Shown here in pieces: positions 1-9,072 of a stretch of 64,000 nt of DNA. Every line of letters begins with the position of its first letter. The stretch's first letter is position 1. The notes under the pieces are model-generated. The model searched no databases and was not told where the DNA came from. It was given only the letters and a program-made list of their open reading frames with translations. The DNA comes from Novosphingobium mangrovisedimenti. Its GTDB lineage: Bacteria > Pseudomonadota > Alphaproteobacteria > Sphingomonadales > Sphingomonadaceae. A program made the position numbers and the translations under genes. The stretch spans positions 124,001 through 188,000 of the forward strand of contig NZ_JANZXA010000009.1 in the NCBI RefSeq assembly GCF_025153475.1. Direction: 5' to 3'.

Positions 1-505
1 CGCCGAACAGCGCCTGAAGCTGGTCGCAATAACGCTCCGCCTCTTCCGGTCGCTCATCGGCATAGAGCCGCGCCAGCGCGCCTTCGTTGCCGCCTGTCAG
101 GCAGATCAGGCCATCGGTGTACCCGCGCAGGCTCTCGATCTCGACATGCGGATCGAGTTCCAGCGGCCGATCGAGGTGCGCGCGGCTGACGTGGTGGCAC
201 AGGTTCATCCAGCCCTGCTCGTTCTGGGCGAACAGCGCCAGCCAGTCGATCGGCCGATCCTGCCCCTGAACCGCCGCTCCGGGCCTGACAACCGCCAGGA
301 AAGTGCCGACGATCGGCTGCACGCCCACGCCCTGGCACGCCTGCGCGAATGTCGGCGCGCCGTAGAGCCCATTGCGGTCGCAAATGGCGGCGGCGGGAAA
401 CTTGCGTTCCTTCGCCAGCTTGGCCGCCGCCTTGGGGTCGATCGCACCGTCCAGCATGGTGAAGCTGGAGAAGATGCGAAGCGGAACGAAGGAGGCAAAC
501 GACAT
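1..505 (-). CDS. dnaE: DNA polymerase III alpha subunit, N-terminal part (runs off window)
   Basis: This is the first 168 codons of the replicative polymerase catalytic subunit; the rest lies beyond the left edge. The visible part is the N-terminal PHP domain. It starts MSFASFVPLRIFSSFTMLDG and continues with the blocks AAAICDRNGLYGAPTF and GVQPIVGTFLAVVRP, which match DnaE1 rather than the error-prone DnaE2. In most bacterial DnaE proteins the first block carries HxHS and the second carries TDHG. Here those positions read FSSF and CDRNG, so the metal-binding histidines of the PHP active site appear to be lost. I recall this as usual in sphingomonads. The ATG at 505 begins the homologous stretch. 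Identification is firm; nothing can be said about the polymerase core. Confidence 0.9.
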   Translation of the reverse strand, partial: MSFASFVPLRIFSSFTMLDGAIDPKAAAKLAKERKFPAAAICDRNGLYGAPTFAQACQGVGVQPIVGTFLAVVRPGAAVQGQDRPIDWLALFAQNEQGWMNLCHHVSRAHLDRPLELDPHVEIESLRGYTDGLICLTGGNEGALARLYADERPEEAERYCDQLQALFG

Positions 506-786
506 GGCTGAAATCTAGGCATCGCCCACCCCGGCGATCAAGTCCGCCTCGCGAAAAGCGGGGGAAATTCCCCCTGCCCCGCCAACGGCGCGATCGCCAT
601 CCAAGATGCTCCGAATTTTGTAACCATGGGAATCAAGGAAGCCAAAACCACGCGCGACGAACGAAGTGTTAAAGCCGCTGCGCTACAAAGAAGCACCAAG
701 GCCTGCTTCCAGCCCCCAGCGAAACGGATCAGCCCCCGCATCATGATCGCTTTTCCCAGCGTTTCCAGTTACCAGCCGATCGGACC

Positions 787-1989
787 ATGCCGGACATAAC
801 CACCATAGCAGCGTGCAGCACCGCGCTCGCCGCCATTATGGCCATTGCGATTGGGCTTTCCTGGCTCAAGGACGGCAGGCCCGGCCAGCGCAGCTGGCTC
901 TTCGCGCCCTTCGGCATGGCTGTGCCAGCGGGCGTCCTGCTGACCTATCCCGACATTCTGCCCGGCCCCTGGGGGCTGCGGCTCGGCTGGTTCTTACTGA
1001 CGCTGGTCTATGGCGCGGCATGGCTGGCGGCGCGGGTCATGGGCGGACGCCGCGCAAGACCGCTGGCCGTGCTGCTGCCCTGCACCGCCGTGCTCGTCTT
1101 TTCCGGCACGCTCGGCGCAGACGATGCGATGTCCGAACTGCGGATGCTGCCGCGCGTACTGCTGTTCGCGGCCTTCAACGGCCTCGCTGCACGAGAATTC
1201 GGCCGGATGCGCAGCCCGCGCCTGCCGTCCGCCACAACGCTCTACTGGATCTTTTCCGCCTTCTTCGCCTTCGATCTGATCCGCAGCCCTTTCGCGCTGT
1301 GGTTGCCGGCCCCCCTCGGCCCCGGGGACACCCAGGTCTGGTCCATCGCCCTGTTCAACTTCCTGATTGTCCTCGAAGGTTCGCTGCTCGGCGTCTTCAT
1401 GACCGCACTCGGCAGGGAACAACTGGCCGAACGCCACTATCAACTCGCCTCGATCGACCCGCTGACAGGCATAGGCAACCGACGCGCCCTCGATGACAGG
1501 ATCGCGCACCTCGAGCGAGAACACGATTCCGCAAGGAGCATCGCGCTGGCCGTGCTCGATATCGACAACTTCAAGTCGATCAACGATGCGCTGGGCCACG
1601 CCTTCGGCGACGTGGTGATTGCCGAGACGGCGAAGATCGCACGCGACTGCTTCGGCGCGAACAATGTCTTTCGCGTGGGCGGAGAAGAATTCGCGGCCAT
1701 CGTTACCGCGCGACAGGACGATGCGGTCGTCGAGCGGGCCGAAGCCATGCGCAAGCGCTACGAAGGCCATTCCCATCGCGCCGGCAGCCTGTCGCGCCGA
1801 TGCACGATCAGCATCGGCCTGTCGCGGCTGGAAGACGTGCACGACCATGAAAACGCATTCAAGGCAGCCGACAGAGCCCTCTACATGGCCAAGCGGCTCG
1901 GCCGGAACCAAACGGTCGTGATCGATTCAGCAGCGCCCTGCACGCAGCCGCCTGCGGCGGAAATCCAGACCAACGTCAGCGTAATGTAA
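787..1989 (+). CDS. Membrane-bound diguanylate cyclase (GGDEF)
   Basis: Predicted to make cyclic di-GMP from two GTP at the inner membrane. Residues 1-205 form about six hydrophobic segments of an uncharacterised membrane sensor. The GGDEF domain follows, from the DPLTGIGNRR block near residue 224 to about 380. The active-site signature is GGEEF at residues 298-302, a functional variant. The RxxD product-inhibition site normally found nine to six residues before the signature reads FGAN here, so classical feedback inhibition is unlikely. There is no EAL domain. Length is 400 residues. The gene stands alone, divergent from dnaE. Two PilZ-type proteins (8.7 and 34.6 kb) could be effectors, but no link is shown. 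Confidence 0.9.
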   Translation: MPDITTIAACSTALAAIMAIAIGLSWLKDGRPGQRSWLFAPFGMAVPAGVLLTYPDILPGPWGLRLGWFLLTLVYGAAWLAARVMGGRRARPLAVLLPCTAVLVFSGTLGADDAMSELRMLPRVLLFAAFNGLAAREFGRMRSPRLPSATTLYWIFSAFFAFDLIRSPFALWLPAPLGPGDTQVWSIALFNFLIVLEGSLLGVFMTALGREQLAERHYQLASIDPLTGIGNRRALDDRIAHLEREHDSARSIALAVLDIDNFKSINDALGHAFGDVVIAETAKIARDCFGANNVFRVGGEEFAAIVTARQDDAVVERAEAMRKRYEGHSHRAGSLSRRCTISIGLSRLEDVHDHENAFKAADRALYMAKRLGRNQTVVIDSAAPCTQPPAAEIQTNVSVM

Positions 1990-2124
1990 AAAAAGAAAAA
2001 ATCAGCCACACAACTTTTCCGCGCCACAAAGGCTCGCCAGAATATTACAAATGCCGTCAATGCCTTTGCATTGAACCATTCAATGTGTTTCTCTCCTCTT
2101 GGGAACACAAAGAGGAGGGCACCC

Positions 2125-3294
2125 ATGGACTCTGGCACGAGTGCGAGCGGCAAGCCGCTCGTCGAACGCGCTAAGGCGATCATCCTGAAACCCGGTACGG
2201 AATGGCCGATCATTGCCGACGAAAGCGACACGCCATCGAGCATACTGAAAGGCTATGTCCTGCCCCTCGCGGCCATTGGTCCCCTCGCCACGCTGATCGG
2301 CGGGCAGGTCTTCGGTTACGGCGCCCTGTTCGTCCGATACCGCCCCAGCCTGATGTCGGGGCTGACCTCCGCCATCCTGAGCTATGCCATGGCGATCATC
2401 GGCGTCTTCGTGCTGGCGTGGATCGCCAACATGCTCGCGCCCAAGTTCGCCGGCTCCGAAAACAAGACCGGGGCCTTCAAGCTCGTTGCCTACAGCATGA
2501 CGGCAGGCTGGCTGGCCGGCATCTTCAGCCTGATCCCGGCGCTTTCGGTGCTGGGCATCGTCGGCCTCTACAGCCTCTACTTGTTCTACGTAGGCGCGCC
2601 GGTGCTGATGAAAGTGCCGGGAGACAAGGCCCTGGGCTATACGGCCGTGACGGTACTTTGCGCGATCGTGCTGGGTATCATCGCCTCCACCATCACCGCG
2701 TCCGTGGCCGGCATCTTCGCGGGGCCCGCCCTGTTCTCCTCCTCGTCATCGTCCGGCGGGACGAAAGGCAGCGGCACGATCACCGTGCCGGGCGTCGGGT
2801 CGATCGACACGGACAAGATCGAACAGATGAACAAGCAGATCGAGGATGCCGCCAGTGGCAAGACGAAGGCGGTCTCGGCGGGCGACCTGAAGGGGCTCCT
2901 GCCCGAATCGATCGGCTCCTACACCCGCACCTCGCTGGAAACGGTCGGGGCCGGTGCCGTCGGAACCTCGGCGCAGGCCCGCTACACCGCGGGTGACAAG
3001 AGCTTCAACCTGCGCATCGCCGACCTTCATGGACTGGGCGCCATTGCCGGCATGGGCGCTGCCATGGGGATCGAGCAATCGAAGGAAGATGCCGACAGCT
3101 ACGAAAGGACCGGAACCGTCGACGGCCAGATGCAGTCCGAAGCGTGGAACACGACGACGGAACGCGGCAAGTTCGGCCGGATGGTGAACAACCGCTTCCT
3201 TATCGAGGCCGAAGGCTCCGCCAACAGCATCGACGAGCTGAAGTCGGCCGTCGCCCGGATCGCCCCGGGCGATCTCGACAATCTGGCCGACTGA
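2125..3294 (+). CDS. Yip1-family membrane protein with C-terminal soluble domain
   Basis: A 389-residue protein of unknown role. After a short N-terminus containing the block LKPGTEWPIIADE, typical of bacterial Yip1 proteins, come about five hydrophobic segments up to about residue 205. A serine/glycine-rich linker (SSSSSSGG) follows, then a hydrophilic C-terminal domain of about 150 residues. The ATG at 2125 was chosen because a strong GAGGAGG ribosome site lies just before it. An upstream in-frame ATG at 2071 has no such site. It is convergent with glutathione peroxidase, 23 bases away. The Yip1 call is from the membrane part; the C-terminal domain was not recognised. Confidence 0.75.
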   Translation: MDSGTSASGKPLVERAKAIILKPGTEWPIIADESDTPSSILKGYVLPLAAIGPLATLIGGQVFGYGALFVRYRPSLMSGLTSAILSYAMAIIGVFVLAWIANMLAPKFAGSENKTGAFKLVAYSMTAGWLAGIFSLIPALSVLGIVGLYSLYLFYVGAPVLMKVPGDKALGYTAVTVLCAIVLGIIASTITASVAGIFAGPALFSSSSSSGGTKGSGTITVPGVGSIDTDKIEQMNKQIEDAASGKTKAVSAGDLKGLLPESIGSYTRTSLETVGAGAVGTSAQARYTAGDKSFNLRIADLHGLGAIAGMGAAMGIEQSKEDADSYERTGTVDGQMQSEAWNTTTERGKFGRMVNNRFLIEAEGSANSIDELKSAVARIAPGDLDNLAD

Positions 3295-3317
3295 ATTTCA
3301 GGAAACGGAAAAGCGCC

Positions 3318-3797
3318 TCAGAGAAGGGCTTCGATGTCCTTCTCTAGGCTTTCCGGTTTGTCGGTCGGCGCGAAGCGACGCACCACCACGCCTTCGCGGC
3401 TGATCAGGAACTTGGTGAAGTTCCACTTGATGGATTTACTGCCGAGGATGCCCGGCGCCTGGTCCTTGAGCCATTCGTACAGCGCCGTCGCGTCCGGTCC
3501 ATTGACGTCGATCTTGGCCATCAACGGAAACGAGAGGCCGAAATTGACCTCGCAGAACTCGGCGATCTGGTCCGCGCTGCCTGGCTCCTGCCCCCCGAAC
3601 TGGTTGCACGGGAAGGCGATCACCTCGAACCCGCGCTCGCCGTACTTCTGCCAGAGGTCTTCCAGACCCTTGTATTGGGGCGTGAAACCGCACTTGCTTG
3701 CGGTATTGACGACCAGCAGGACCTTCCCCAGCCGATCGGCGAGACTCACCGTCTCGCCATCGGGACGCACGGCGCTGAAATCGGCGATCGTCTTCAT
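3318..3797 (-). CDS. Glutathione peroxidase family thiol peroxidase
   Basis: Reduces hydrogen peroxide or organic peroxides, using glutathione or thioredoxin as reductant. The three family blocks are present: NTASKCGFTPQYKGLE with the peroxidatic cysteine (not selenocysteine), FPCNQFGGQEPG, and WNFTKFLISREG. The length of 159 residues is typical of the short, monomeric bacterial enzymes. There is no signal peptide, so it should be cytoplasmic. The start MKTIADFSAVRPDGE fits the family. The reductant cannot be decided from sequence. Confidence 0.95.
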   Translation of the reverse strand: MKTIADFSAVRPDGETVSLADRLGKVLLVVNTASKCGFTPQYKGLEDLWQKYGERGFEVIAFPCNQFGGQEPGSADQIAEFCEVNFGLSFPLMAKIDVNGPDATALYEWLKDQAPGILGSKSIKWNFTKFLISREGVVVRRFAPTDKPESLEKDIEALL

Positions 3798-3893
3798 CGC
3801 AAAGCCCTTATGCGCGGCCGACAGACGGCATCGAATGCAAACGGCATCGCAGCCATGTTCATTCCGACAGTCATGCCGTCAGGCCTCGCCCGT

Positions 3894-4178
3894 TCAGCCC
3901 TCGCTGCCCGGATAGTCCGAGCGGCGGTACAGGCTGCGGATCTCGCCGATCTTGAACTGGCGGTCGCCATCCTTCTGGATCGCGTAGTCCTGCTGCTTTT
4001 CCTCGGGCAGATCCATCACGATGTGGACCAGTTCGGCCATCGTGCCGCGTCGGATCGTCTTGAAGCGATGGAACAGGCCACCGCCATCCTCGCACTTGTG
4101 CAGTTCAGCCGAGTCGTTCCAGCCGAAGCCCTTGGGGGAGCCCTCGTCGTTCTGGATCGTGGACGGGGTGTCGCTCAT
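3894..4178 (-). CDS. Small hypothetical protein
   Basis: A 94-residue soluble, charged protein that I do not recognise. It begins MSDTPSTIQNDEG and has conserved-looking blocks FGWNDSAELHKC and GLFHRFKTIRRGTMAELVH. There is no signal peptide or membrane segment. The start at 4178 follows an AAAGGA ribosome site eight bases upstream; the ATG at 4193 lacks one. It lies downstream of lolD on the same strand with an 80-base gap and may be co-transcribed. No function is proposed. Confidence 0.65.
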   Translation of the reverse strand: MSDTPSTIQNDEGSPKGFGWNDSAELHKCEDGGGLFHRFKTIRRGTMAELVHIVMDLPEEKQQDYAIQKDGDRQFKIGEIRSLYRRSDYPGSEG

Positions 4179-4258
4179 CGCGGGTCCTTTCATTCGATTC
4201 GTTCTGCGATTTGGAGACTGGAAACCGCAAAATCAACGCCGATTCCAGCAAAGAGTGT

Positions 4259-4945
4259 CTACGCCAAGACCCCGTCATGCAAGCGCACGACGCGGTCCAT
4301 CTGTCTGGCGAGCCGTTCGTTGTGCGTGGCGACCAGCGCCGCGCTGCCCTCTCCGCGCACCAGCGAGAGGAACTGACCAAGCACGACATCGGCGGTTGCC
4401 TCGTCGAGATTGCCCGTCGGTTCATCCGCCAGGACGAGGCGCGGCCGGTTGGCCAGCGCGCGGGCAACCGCCACGCGCTGCTGCTCGCCGCCCGAAAGCT
4501 TGCTGGGACGATGTTCGAGACGCTGACCCAGACCAAGCGCGCCGAGCAGTTCCTTCGCCCGCTCCTCACACTCGACCCGCGGCTTGCCGGTGATGAGCTG
4601 GGGTAGCACCACGTTCTCCAGGGCATTGAAGTCCGGCAGCAGGTGGTGGAACTGATAGACGAACCCGATGTGGTCGCGCCGCACCGCCGCGCGCTGGTCC
4701 TTGCCGAGCTTGCTGGCATCGATCCCGGCAATCTCGATCCGCCCGCCGAAACCGCCTTCGAGCAGGCCGATCGCCTGCAGCATGGTCGACTTCCCCGAAC
4801 CAGAGGGGCCCAGCAGCGCCACGATCTCTCCGGGGTTCACGGCCAGATTCACGCCGCGCAGCACGTCGATGGTGACGCCGCCCTGCGCAAAGCTGCGGGT
4901 GACGTTCGTCAGCCGGACGACGGGATCGGTAACGGCATCATTCAT
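4259..4945 (-). CDS. lolD: Lipoprotein-releasing ABC transporter, ATP-binding protein
   Basis: ATPase that powers release of lipoproteins from the inner membrane to the LolA carrier. Walker A is GPSGSGKST, the signature is [10 protein letters not shown] and Walker B is [13 protein letters not shown]; the last form is typical of the LolD/MacB/FtsE group. Length is 228 residues. The start at 4945 gives [12 protein letters not shown] and overlaps the end of the upstream permease gene by eight bases, so the two are translationally coupled. The partner permease supports LolD over MacB or FtsE. Confidence 0.93.
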   Translation of the reverse strand: MNDAVTDPVVRLTNVTRSFAQGGVTIDVLRGVNLAVNPGEIVALLGPSGSGKSTMLQAIGLLEGGFGGRIEIAGIDASKLGKDQRAAVRRDHIGFVYQFHHLLPDFNALENVVLPQLITGKPRVECEERAKELLGALGLGQRLEHRPSKLSGGEQQRVAVARALANRPRLVLADEPTGNLDEATADVVLGQFLSLVRGEGSAALVATHNERLARQMDRVVRLHDGVLA

Positions 4946-6179
4946 AGCGCAGCACCTGCACCGGATCGGTACTCGCCGCCTTGAAGGCGGGATAGAGCGT
5001 CGCAAGGAAGCTGAACACCAGCGCCATGACGCAGATCACCGCGATCTCGACCGGGTCAGGGCGGCTCGGCAGTTCGGTCAGAAACCGGATCGAGGGATCC
5101 CACAGGTTCTGCCCGCTCATCCGTTCCACCGCGTGGACGATGGGCTGGCGGAACTGCAGCGAAACGAGCCCGAGCACGAGGCCCGAAACCGTCCCCAGCG
5201 CACCGATGCAAAAGCCGGTCGTCACGAAAACCTTGAGCAGCGAGCGCCGCGTCGCGCCCATCGTGCGCAGGATCGCGATGTCGCGCGTCTTAGCCCGCAC
5301 CAGCATGATCAGCGAGGAAAGGATGTTGAACACCGCCACCAGCACGATGATCGACAGCACCACGAACATCACCACGCGTTCGACCGCCAGCGCCTCGAAC
5401 AGCGAAGCGTTGATCGTCTTCCAGTCGCTGATGATGGCCCTGCCCGCCAGCTTGCGCGACAGCGGCGCGAGGATCTGGCCGACGCGATCGGGATCGGTGG
5501 TGGTCACCTCGATCATGCCGATCGTGTCTCCGGTCAGGAGCAGGGTCTGCGCATCCTGCATCGGCATCACGACGAAGGCATTGTCGTAGTCGTAGACGCC
5601 GATCTCGAAGATCGCGGCCACGCGGTAGGCGATCTGGCGCGGCACGGTGCCAAAAGGCGTCGAGCGCCCTTGCGGGTTGATGACCGTTATCATGTCGCCA
5701 ACCTGCGCGCCGAGGTTCTGGGCCAGCTGCGTGCCGATCGCCACGTTGTCATTGCCGGGTTGCAGCTGCGCGAGATCGCCCGCCTTCACCTTGTCCTTCA
5801 GGCGGCCGATGTCTTCGGCCGTATTGCCACGCACCAGGATCGCCTCGACCCGGCCGTTGAAGCTGGCCAGCAAAGGCTGTTCGATCAGCGGCGAAGCGCG
5901 GGTCACGCCCGGCGTTTCGCGCACGTCCTTGAGCACGCCCTGCCAGTCGTCGAGCCGGCCGCCATAGGCCTGGATGATCGCATGGCCGTTGAGCCCGACG
6001 ATCTTGTCGAACAGCTCCGCGCGGAAACCGTTCATCACGCTCATGACGATGACCAGCGCCCAGACGCCCAGCATCACCGCGACAAGGCTGATTCCCGCGA
6101 CAAGCGCAATGAAACGCTCGCCCTTGCCGGGAAGCATGTAGCGCTTGGCGATAGTCCATTCGAAAGGGGATAGGATCAA
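4938..6179 (-). CDS. lolC: Lipoprotein-releasing system permease (LolC/LolE family)
   Basis: Inner-membrane FtsX-type permease of the Lol system: one N-terminal membrane helix (about residues 20-45), a large periplasmic domain, and three C-terminal helices. The likely start is the TTG at 6179, giving (M)[14 protein letters not shown], the usual N-terminus of the family at 413 residues. In-frame codons further upstream encode unrelated, low-quality sequence. The ribosome site is weak. Only one LolC/E-type gene sits beside lolD. A LolC or LolE paralogue elsewhere cannot be excluded, but a single permease working as a homodimer (often called LolF) would fit. Confidence 0.88.
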   Translation of the reverse strand: MILSPFEWTIAKRYMLPGKGERFIALVAGISLVAVMLGVWALVIVMSVMNGFRAELFDKIVGLNGHAIIQAYGGRLDDWQGVLKDVRETPGVTRASPLIEQPLLASFNGRVEAILVRGNTAEDIGRLKDKVKAGDLAQLQPGNDNVAIGTQLAQNLGAQVGDMITVINPQGRSTPFGTVPRQIAYRVAAIFEIGVYDYDNAFVVMPMQDAQTLLLTGDTIGMIEVTTTDPDRVGQILAPLSRKLAGRAIISDWKTINASLFEALAVERVVMFVVLSIIVLVAVFNILSSLIMLVRAKTRDIAILRTMGATRRSLLKVFVTTGFCIGALGTVSGLVLGLVSLQFRQPIVHAVERMSGQNLWDPSIRFLTELPSRPDPVEIAVICVMALVFSFLATLYPAFKAASTDPVQVLRYE

Positions 6180-6393
6180 CGGGCGGGTCCGTCTGTGATC
6201 GGGCAGATGGTGCGGCCTTAGGGGCATGGGCCGGGGCTGGCAAGCCGCACCGGCGAAGCCTCGCCGCAACCGGTCCACAAGGGCGTCTCCGCCCGCGTTA
6301 CGATGCCAAACGCGGGACCGCGGCAAGCCTGTCACCGGAGAGTCACGAAACCGGGTCATGGACAAGCCCGGCGAAAACCGGTTCACCCCCCTT

Positions 6394-6421
6394 GCATTTG
6401 GAGGCAATCCCTTCCAAATGC
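6394..6421 (+). promoter_or_regulatory. Inverted repeat upstream of purF
   Basis: GCATTTGGA (6394-6402) and TCCAAATGC (6413-6421) form a perfect nine-base inverted repeat with a ten-base spacer, ending 36 bases before the purF start codon. Two further pairs (GG with CC) can extend the stem around one bulged T. It could be a protein operator or an RNA hairpin in the leader. The surrounding 6180-6457 stretch between the divergent lolC and purF genes holds no other feature I can support. Confidence 0.55.
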
Positions 6422-6457
6422 GCGGGCGTTTTGACGCGCCAGCGGGCCGGACGATCC

Positions 6458-7906
6458 ATGAACATTACTCACCCCTTTCGTGACGCCGACGGGGACAAAC
6501 TGCGCGAAGAGTGCGGTATTTTCGGCGTGATCTGTGCCAAGGATGCGGCGAACATCGCCGCGGCCGGGCTTCATTCCCTCCAGCATCGCGGGCAGGAAGC
6601 GGTGGGCATCACCAGCTTTTCCGGCAGCGAGTTCCACTCGCACCGTGGCCTCGGCCATGTCGCGCAAGTGTTCCGCCACAAGGAGCTCGAGGCGCTGCCG
6701 GGCACGATGGCATCGGGCCACGTGCGCTACTCCACCACCGGCGGTTCGGGCCTGCGCAACGTGCAGCCGCTCTTCGCCGATCTGGTGACCGGCGGCTTCG
6801 CGATTGCCCACAACGGCAACATTTCCAATGCGATGACGCTCAAACGCGACCTCGTCGCCAAGGGCTCGATCTTCCAGTCGACATCGGACACCGAGGTGAT
6901 CATCCACCTCGTCGCGACCAGCCGCTATCCCACCCTGCTAGACCGCTTCATCGATGCGCTGCGCATGGTGGAAGGTGCCTATTCGCTGATCTGCATGACG
7001 AATCAGGGCATGATCGCCTGCCGCGATCCGCTCGGCATCCGCCCGCTCGTCATGGGCCGGCTGGGCGATGCGATCGTCTTCGCTTCCGAAACCGTGGCGC
7101 TCGACGTGATCGGTGCCGAATTCACCCGCTCGATCGAGCCGGGCGAACTCGTGCAGGTCGACCACAAGGGCACGATTTCCAGCCACCGCCCCTTCGGCAA
7201 CCCCGATCCGCGTCCCTGCATCTTCGAGCACGTCTATTTCAGCCGCCCCGACTCGGTGATGGACGGCCGCTCGGTCTATCAGGTGCGCAAGCAGATCGGC
7301 GTCGAGCTGGCCAAGGAAGCCCTTGCCGATGCCGACATCGTCATCCCGGTGCCCGACAGCGGCTTGCCCGCGGCGATCGGCTATGCGCAGGAATCGGGCA
7401 TTCCCTTCGAACTGGGGATCATCCGTTCGCACTATGTGGGCCGCACCTTCATCCAGCCGGGTGACGCCGCGCGCAATGCCGACGTGAAGCGCAAGCACAA
7501 CGCCAACCGCGCCCTCGTGGAAGGCAAGCGCATCGTCCTCATCGACGATTCGATCGTGCGCGGCACGACTTCGAAGAAGATCGTCGAAATGATGCGCGAT
7601 GCCGGCGCCGCCGAAGTGCACATGCGTATCGCCAGCCCGCCGACCGAGCATTCCTGCTTCTACGGCGTCGACACGCCAGAGCGTTCCAAGCTGCTCGCCG
7701 CCCGTATGGATACCGAAGCCATGGCCGAGTTCATCCAGGCCGACAGCCTGGCCTTCGTCTCGATCGACGGGCTTTATCGCGCGGTGGGCGAGGAAAAGCG
7801 CAACAAGAAGTGCCCGCAGTTCTGCGACGCGTGCTTTTCGGGCGAATATCCGACCAAGCTGACCGACTTCTCCGAGCGCGCGCCCACGAAACTCAACGCG
7901 GCGTGA
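6458..7906 (+). CDS. purF: Amidophosphoribosyltransferase
   Basis: Catalyses the first committed step of purine synthesis, PRPP plus glutamine to phosphoribosylamine. The start at 6458 places the N-terminal nucleophile cysteine at residue 19 (EECGIFGV), so an 18-residue propeptide must be removed, as in Bacillus-type enzymes. The glutaminase domain is followed by a phosphoribosyltransferase domain with the PRPP loop VLIDDSIVRGTTS. Length is 482 residues. An SDR gene begins eight bases after the stop. A 28-base inverted repeat lies just upstream. Confidence 0.97.
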   Translation: MNITHPFRDADGDKLREECGIFGVICAKDAANIAAAGLHSLQHRGQEAVGITSFSGSEFHSHRGLGHVAQVFRHKELEALPGTMASGHVRYSTTGGSGLRNVQPLFADLVTGGFAIAHNGNISNAMTLKRDLVAKGSIFQSTSDTEVIIHLVATSRYPTLLDRFIDALRMVEGAYSLICMTNQGMIACRDPLGIRPLVMGRLGDAIVFASETVALDVIGAEFTRSIEPGELVQVDHKGTISSHRPFGNPDPRPCIFEHVYFSRPDSVMDGRSVYQVRKQIGVELAKEALADADIVIPVPDSGLPAAIGYAQESGIPFELGIIRSHYVGRTFIQPGDAARNADVKRKHNANRALVEGKRIVLIDDSIVRGTTSKKIVEMMRDAGAAEVHMRIASPPTEHSCFYGVDTPERSKLLAARMDTEAMAEFIQADSLAFVSIDGLYRAVGEEKRNKKCPQFCDACFSGEYPTKLTDFSERAPTKLNAA

Positions 7907-7914
7907 GCAGTGGC

Positions 7915-8634
7915 ATGAGCGGGAAGATTTTCGAAGGACAGGTCGCGCTTGTCACCGGATCGAGCCGCGGCATCGGCGCGGCGACTGCCCTCGCCCTGGC
8001 AGCGGCAGGTGCCCATGTCGTGCTGACCGGACGCGATACCAAGGCGCTCGAAGCGGTCGAGGAAGCGATCTTCCAGGCCGGAGGCTCGGCCACGATCGCG
8101 CCGGTCGACCTCGTCGAGCCCGACGGTATCGCCCGCCTTGCAACGGCGGTGTCGCAGCGCTGGGGCAAGCTCGACATCCTCGTCATCAATGCCGCGATCC
8201 TGCCCGAACTGACCAGCGTCGCCGACATCGACCAGAAAGCCTTCAACAAGGCACTGACCACCAATGTCCTCGCCACGCAGGCGCTGATCGCCAATTTCGA
8301 TCCGCTGCTGCGCAAGAGCGACAATGCCCGCGTCATCGGCATGACCTCGACCGTCGCCGCCAAGCCGCGCGCCTACTGGGGCGCCTATGCCGCGACCAAG
8401 GCCGCCTTCGAAGTGCTGCTCGACTGCTACGCGCAGGAAACCGCCAATATCTCGAAAGTGCGCGTCGCTATCGTCAACCCCGGCGCCACGCGCACCGCGA
8501 TGCGCGCCCGCGCCTATCCGGGCGAGGCGCCCGAGTCGGTCAAGCCGCCGGAAGTCGTAGCGCAGCGGGTGGTCGAACTGCTTGGTGAACGGTTCTCTAC
8601 GGGTTACCGCGAGACCGTTAACCAACCACGGTAA
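7915..8634 (+). CDS. Short-chain dehydrogenase/reductase
   Basis: A 239-residue classical SDR. The cofactor motif TGSSRGIG is near residue 14, the structural block is NAAIL in place of the usual NNAG, and the active site is YAATK preceded by a serine in MTSTVAAK. It is predicted to be a soluble NAD(P)H oxidoreductase of unknown substrate. It begins eight bases after purF stops and is probably co-transcribed, but nothing ties it to purine synthesis. The start MSGKIFEGQVALVTG is the natural family N-terminus. Confidence 0.9.
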   Translation: MSGKIFEGQVALVTGSSRGIGAATALALAAAGAHVVLTGRDTKALEAVEEAIFQAGGSATIAPVDLVEPDGIARLATAVSQRWGKLDILVINAAILPELTSVADIDQKAFNKALTTNVLATQALIANFDPLLRKSDNARVIGMTSTVAAKPRAYWGAYAATKAAFEVLLDCYAQETANISKVRVAIVNPGATRTAMRARAYPGEAPESVKPPEVVAQRVVELLGERFSTGYRETVNQPR

Positions 8635-8715
8635 GGCCAGAGTAACCGCTGCCTGAGATCGTATGATTGCATCGGCCCAATTTTGGCGCCGTGGTTTGCT
8701 CGGGGTTCAGGTATT

Positions 8716-9069
8716 ATGGTCCACCATACCCAGCAAGAGAAGTACGCGGCTGCGGCTCAGGAAGACCGTAGCGCGCCACGCGTAAAGATTTCGATACCGG
8801 CAGCGCTTCGCGCCTCGGGCGCGAAGAGGTTCCAGACGACGGTGCGCGACCTGTCGCTGTCGGGCTTTTCGGCCACGGCGGTAAGCCGTGTTCACCCGGG
8901 CACCTACTGCTGGCTGACCCTGCCGGGTATGGAGTCGCTTCCGGCCAAGGTGGTCTGGTGGGAAAACGGGCTTCTGGGCGGCGCTTTCGAAACACTGCTC
9001 AGTCCGATCATCCTCGAGAACATTCTCGCTCGCTGGACCGGCGACGGCTATCCCCAGCCGGGAGAATGA
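8716..9069 (+). CDS. PilZ-domain protein (probable c-di-GMP receptor)
   Basis: A 117-residue single-domain PilZ protein. Both ligand-binding signatures are present: RSAPR (RxxxR) near residue 19 and DLSLSG (DxSxxG) near residue 47, followed by the beta-barrel strands ending in VVWWENGLLGGAFE. It has no output domain, so it should act by binding a partner once loaded with cyclic di-GMP. The ATG at 8716 was chosen because the PilZ domain starts shortly after; the ribosome site is weak. It is convergent with the cfa gene, three bases away. Confidence 0.88.
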   Translation: MVHHTQQEKYAAAAQEDRSAPRVKISIPAALRASGAKRFQTTVRDLSLSGFSATAVSRVHPGTYCWLTLPGMESLPAKVVWWENGLLGGAFETLLSPIILENILARWTGDGYPQPGE

Positions 9070-9072
9070 GCC

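Noticed and set aside
560..574. GGGGG/CCCCC hairpin between dnaE and the diguanylate cyclase
   Set aside because: Only five pairs around an AT-rich loop, with no T-run and between divergent genes; likely chance in GC-rich DNA.
538..744. A 68-codon minus-strand open frame upstream of the diguanylate cyclase
   Set aside because: No ribosome site and no family resemblance. It fills a divergent promoter region, and the hydrophobic start is not convincing.
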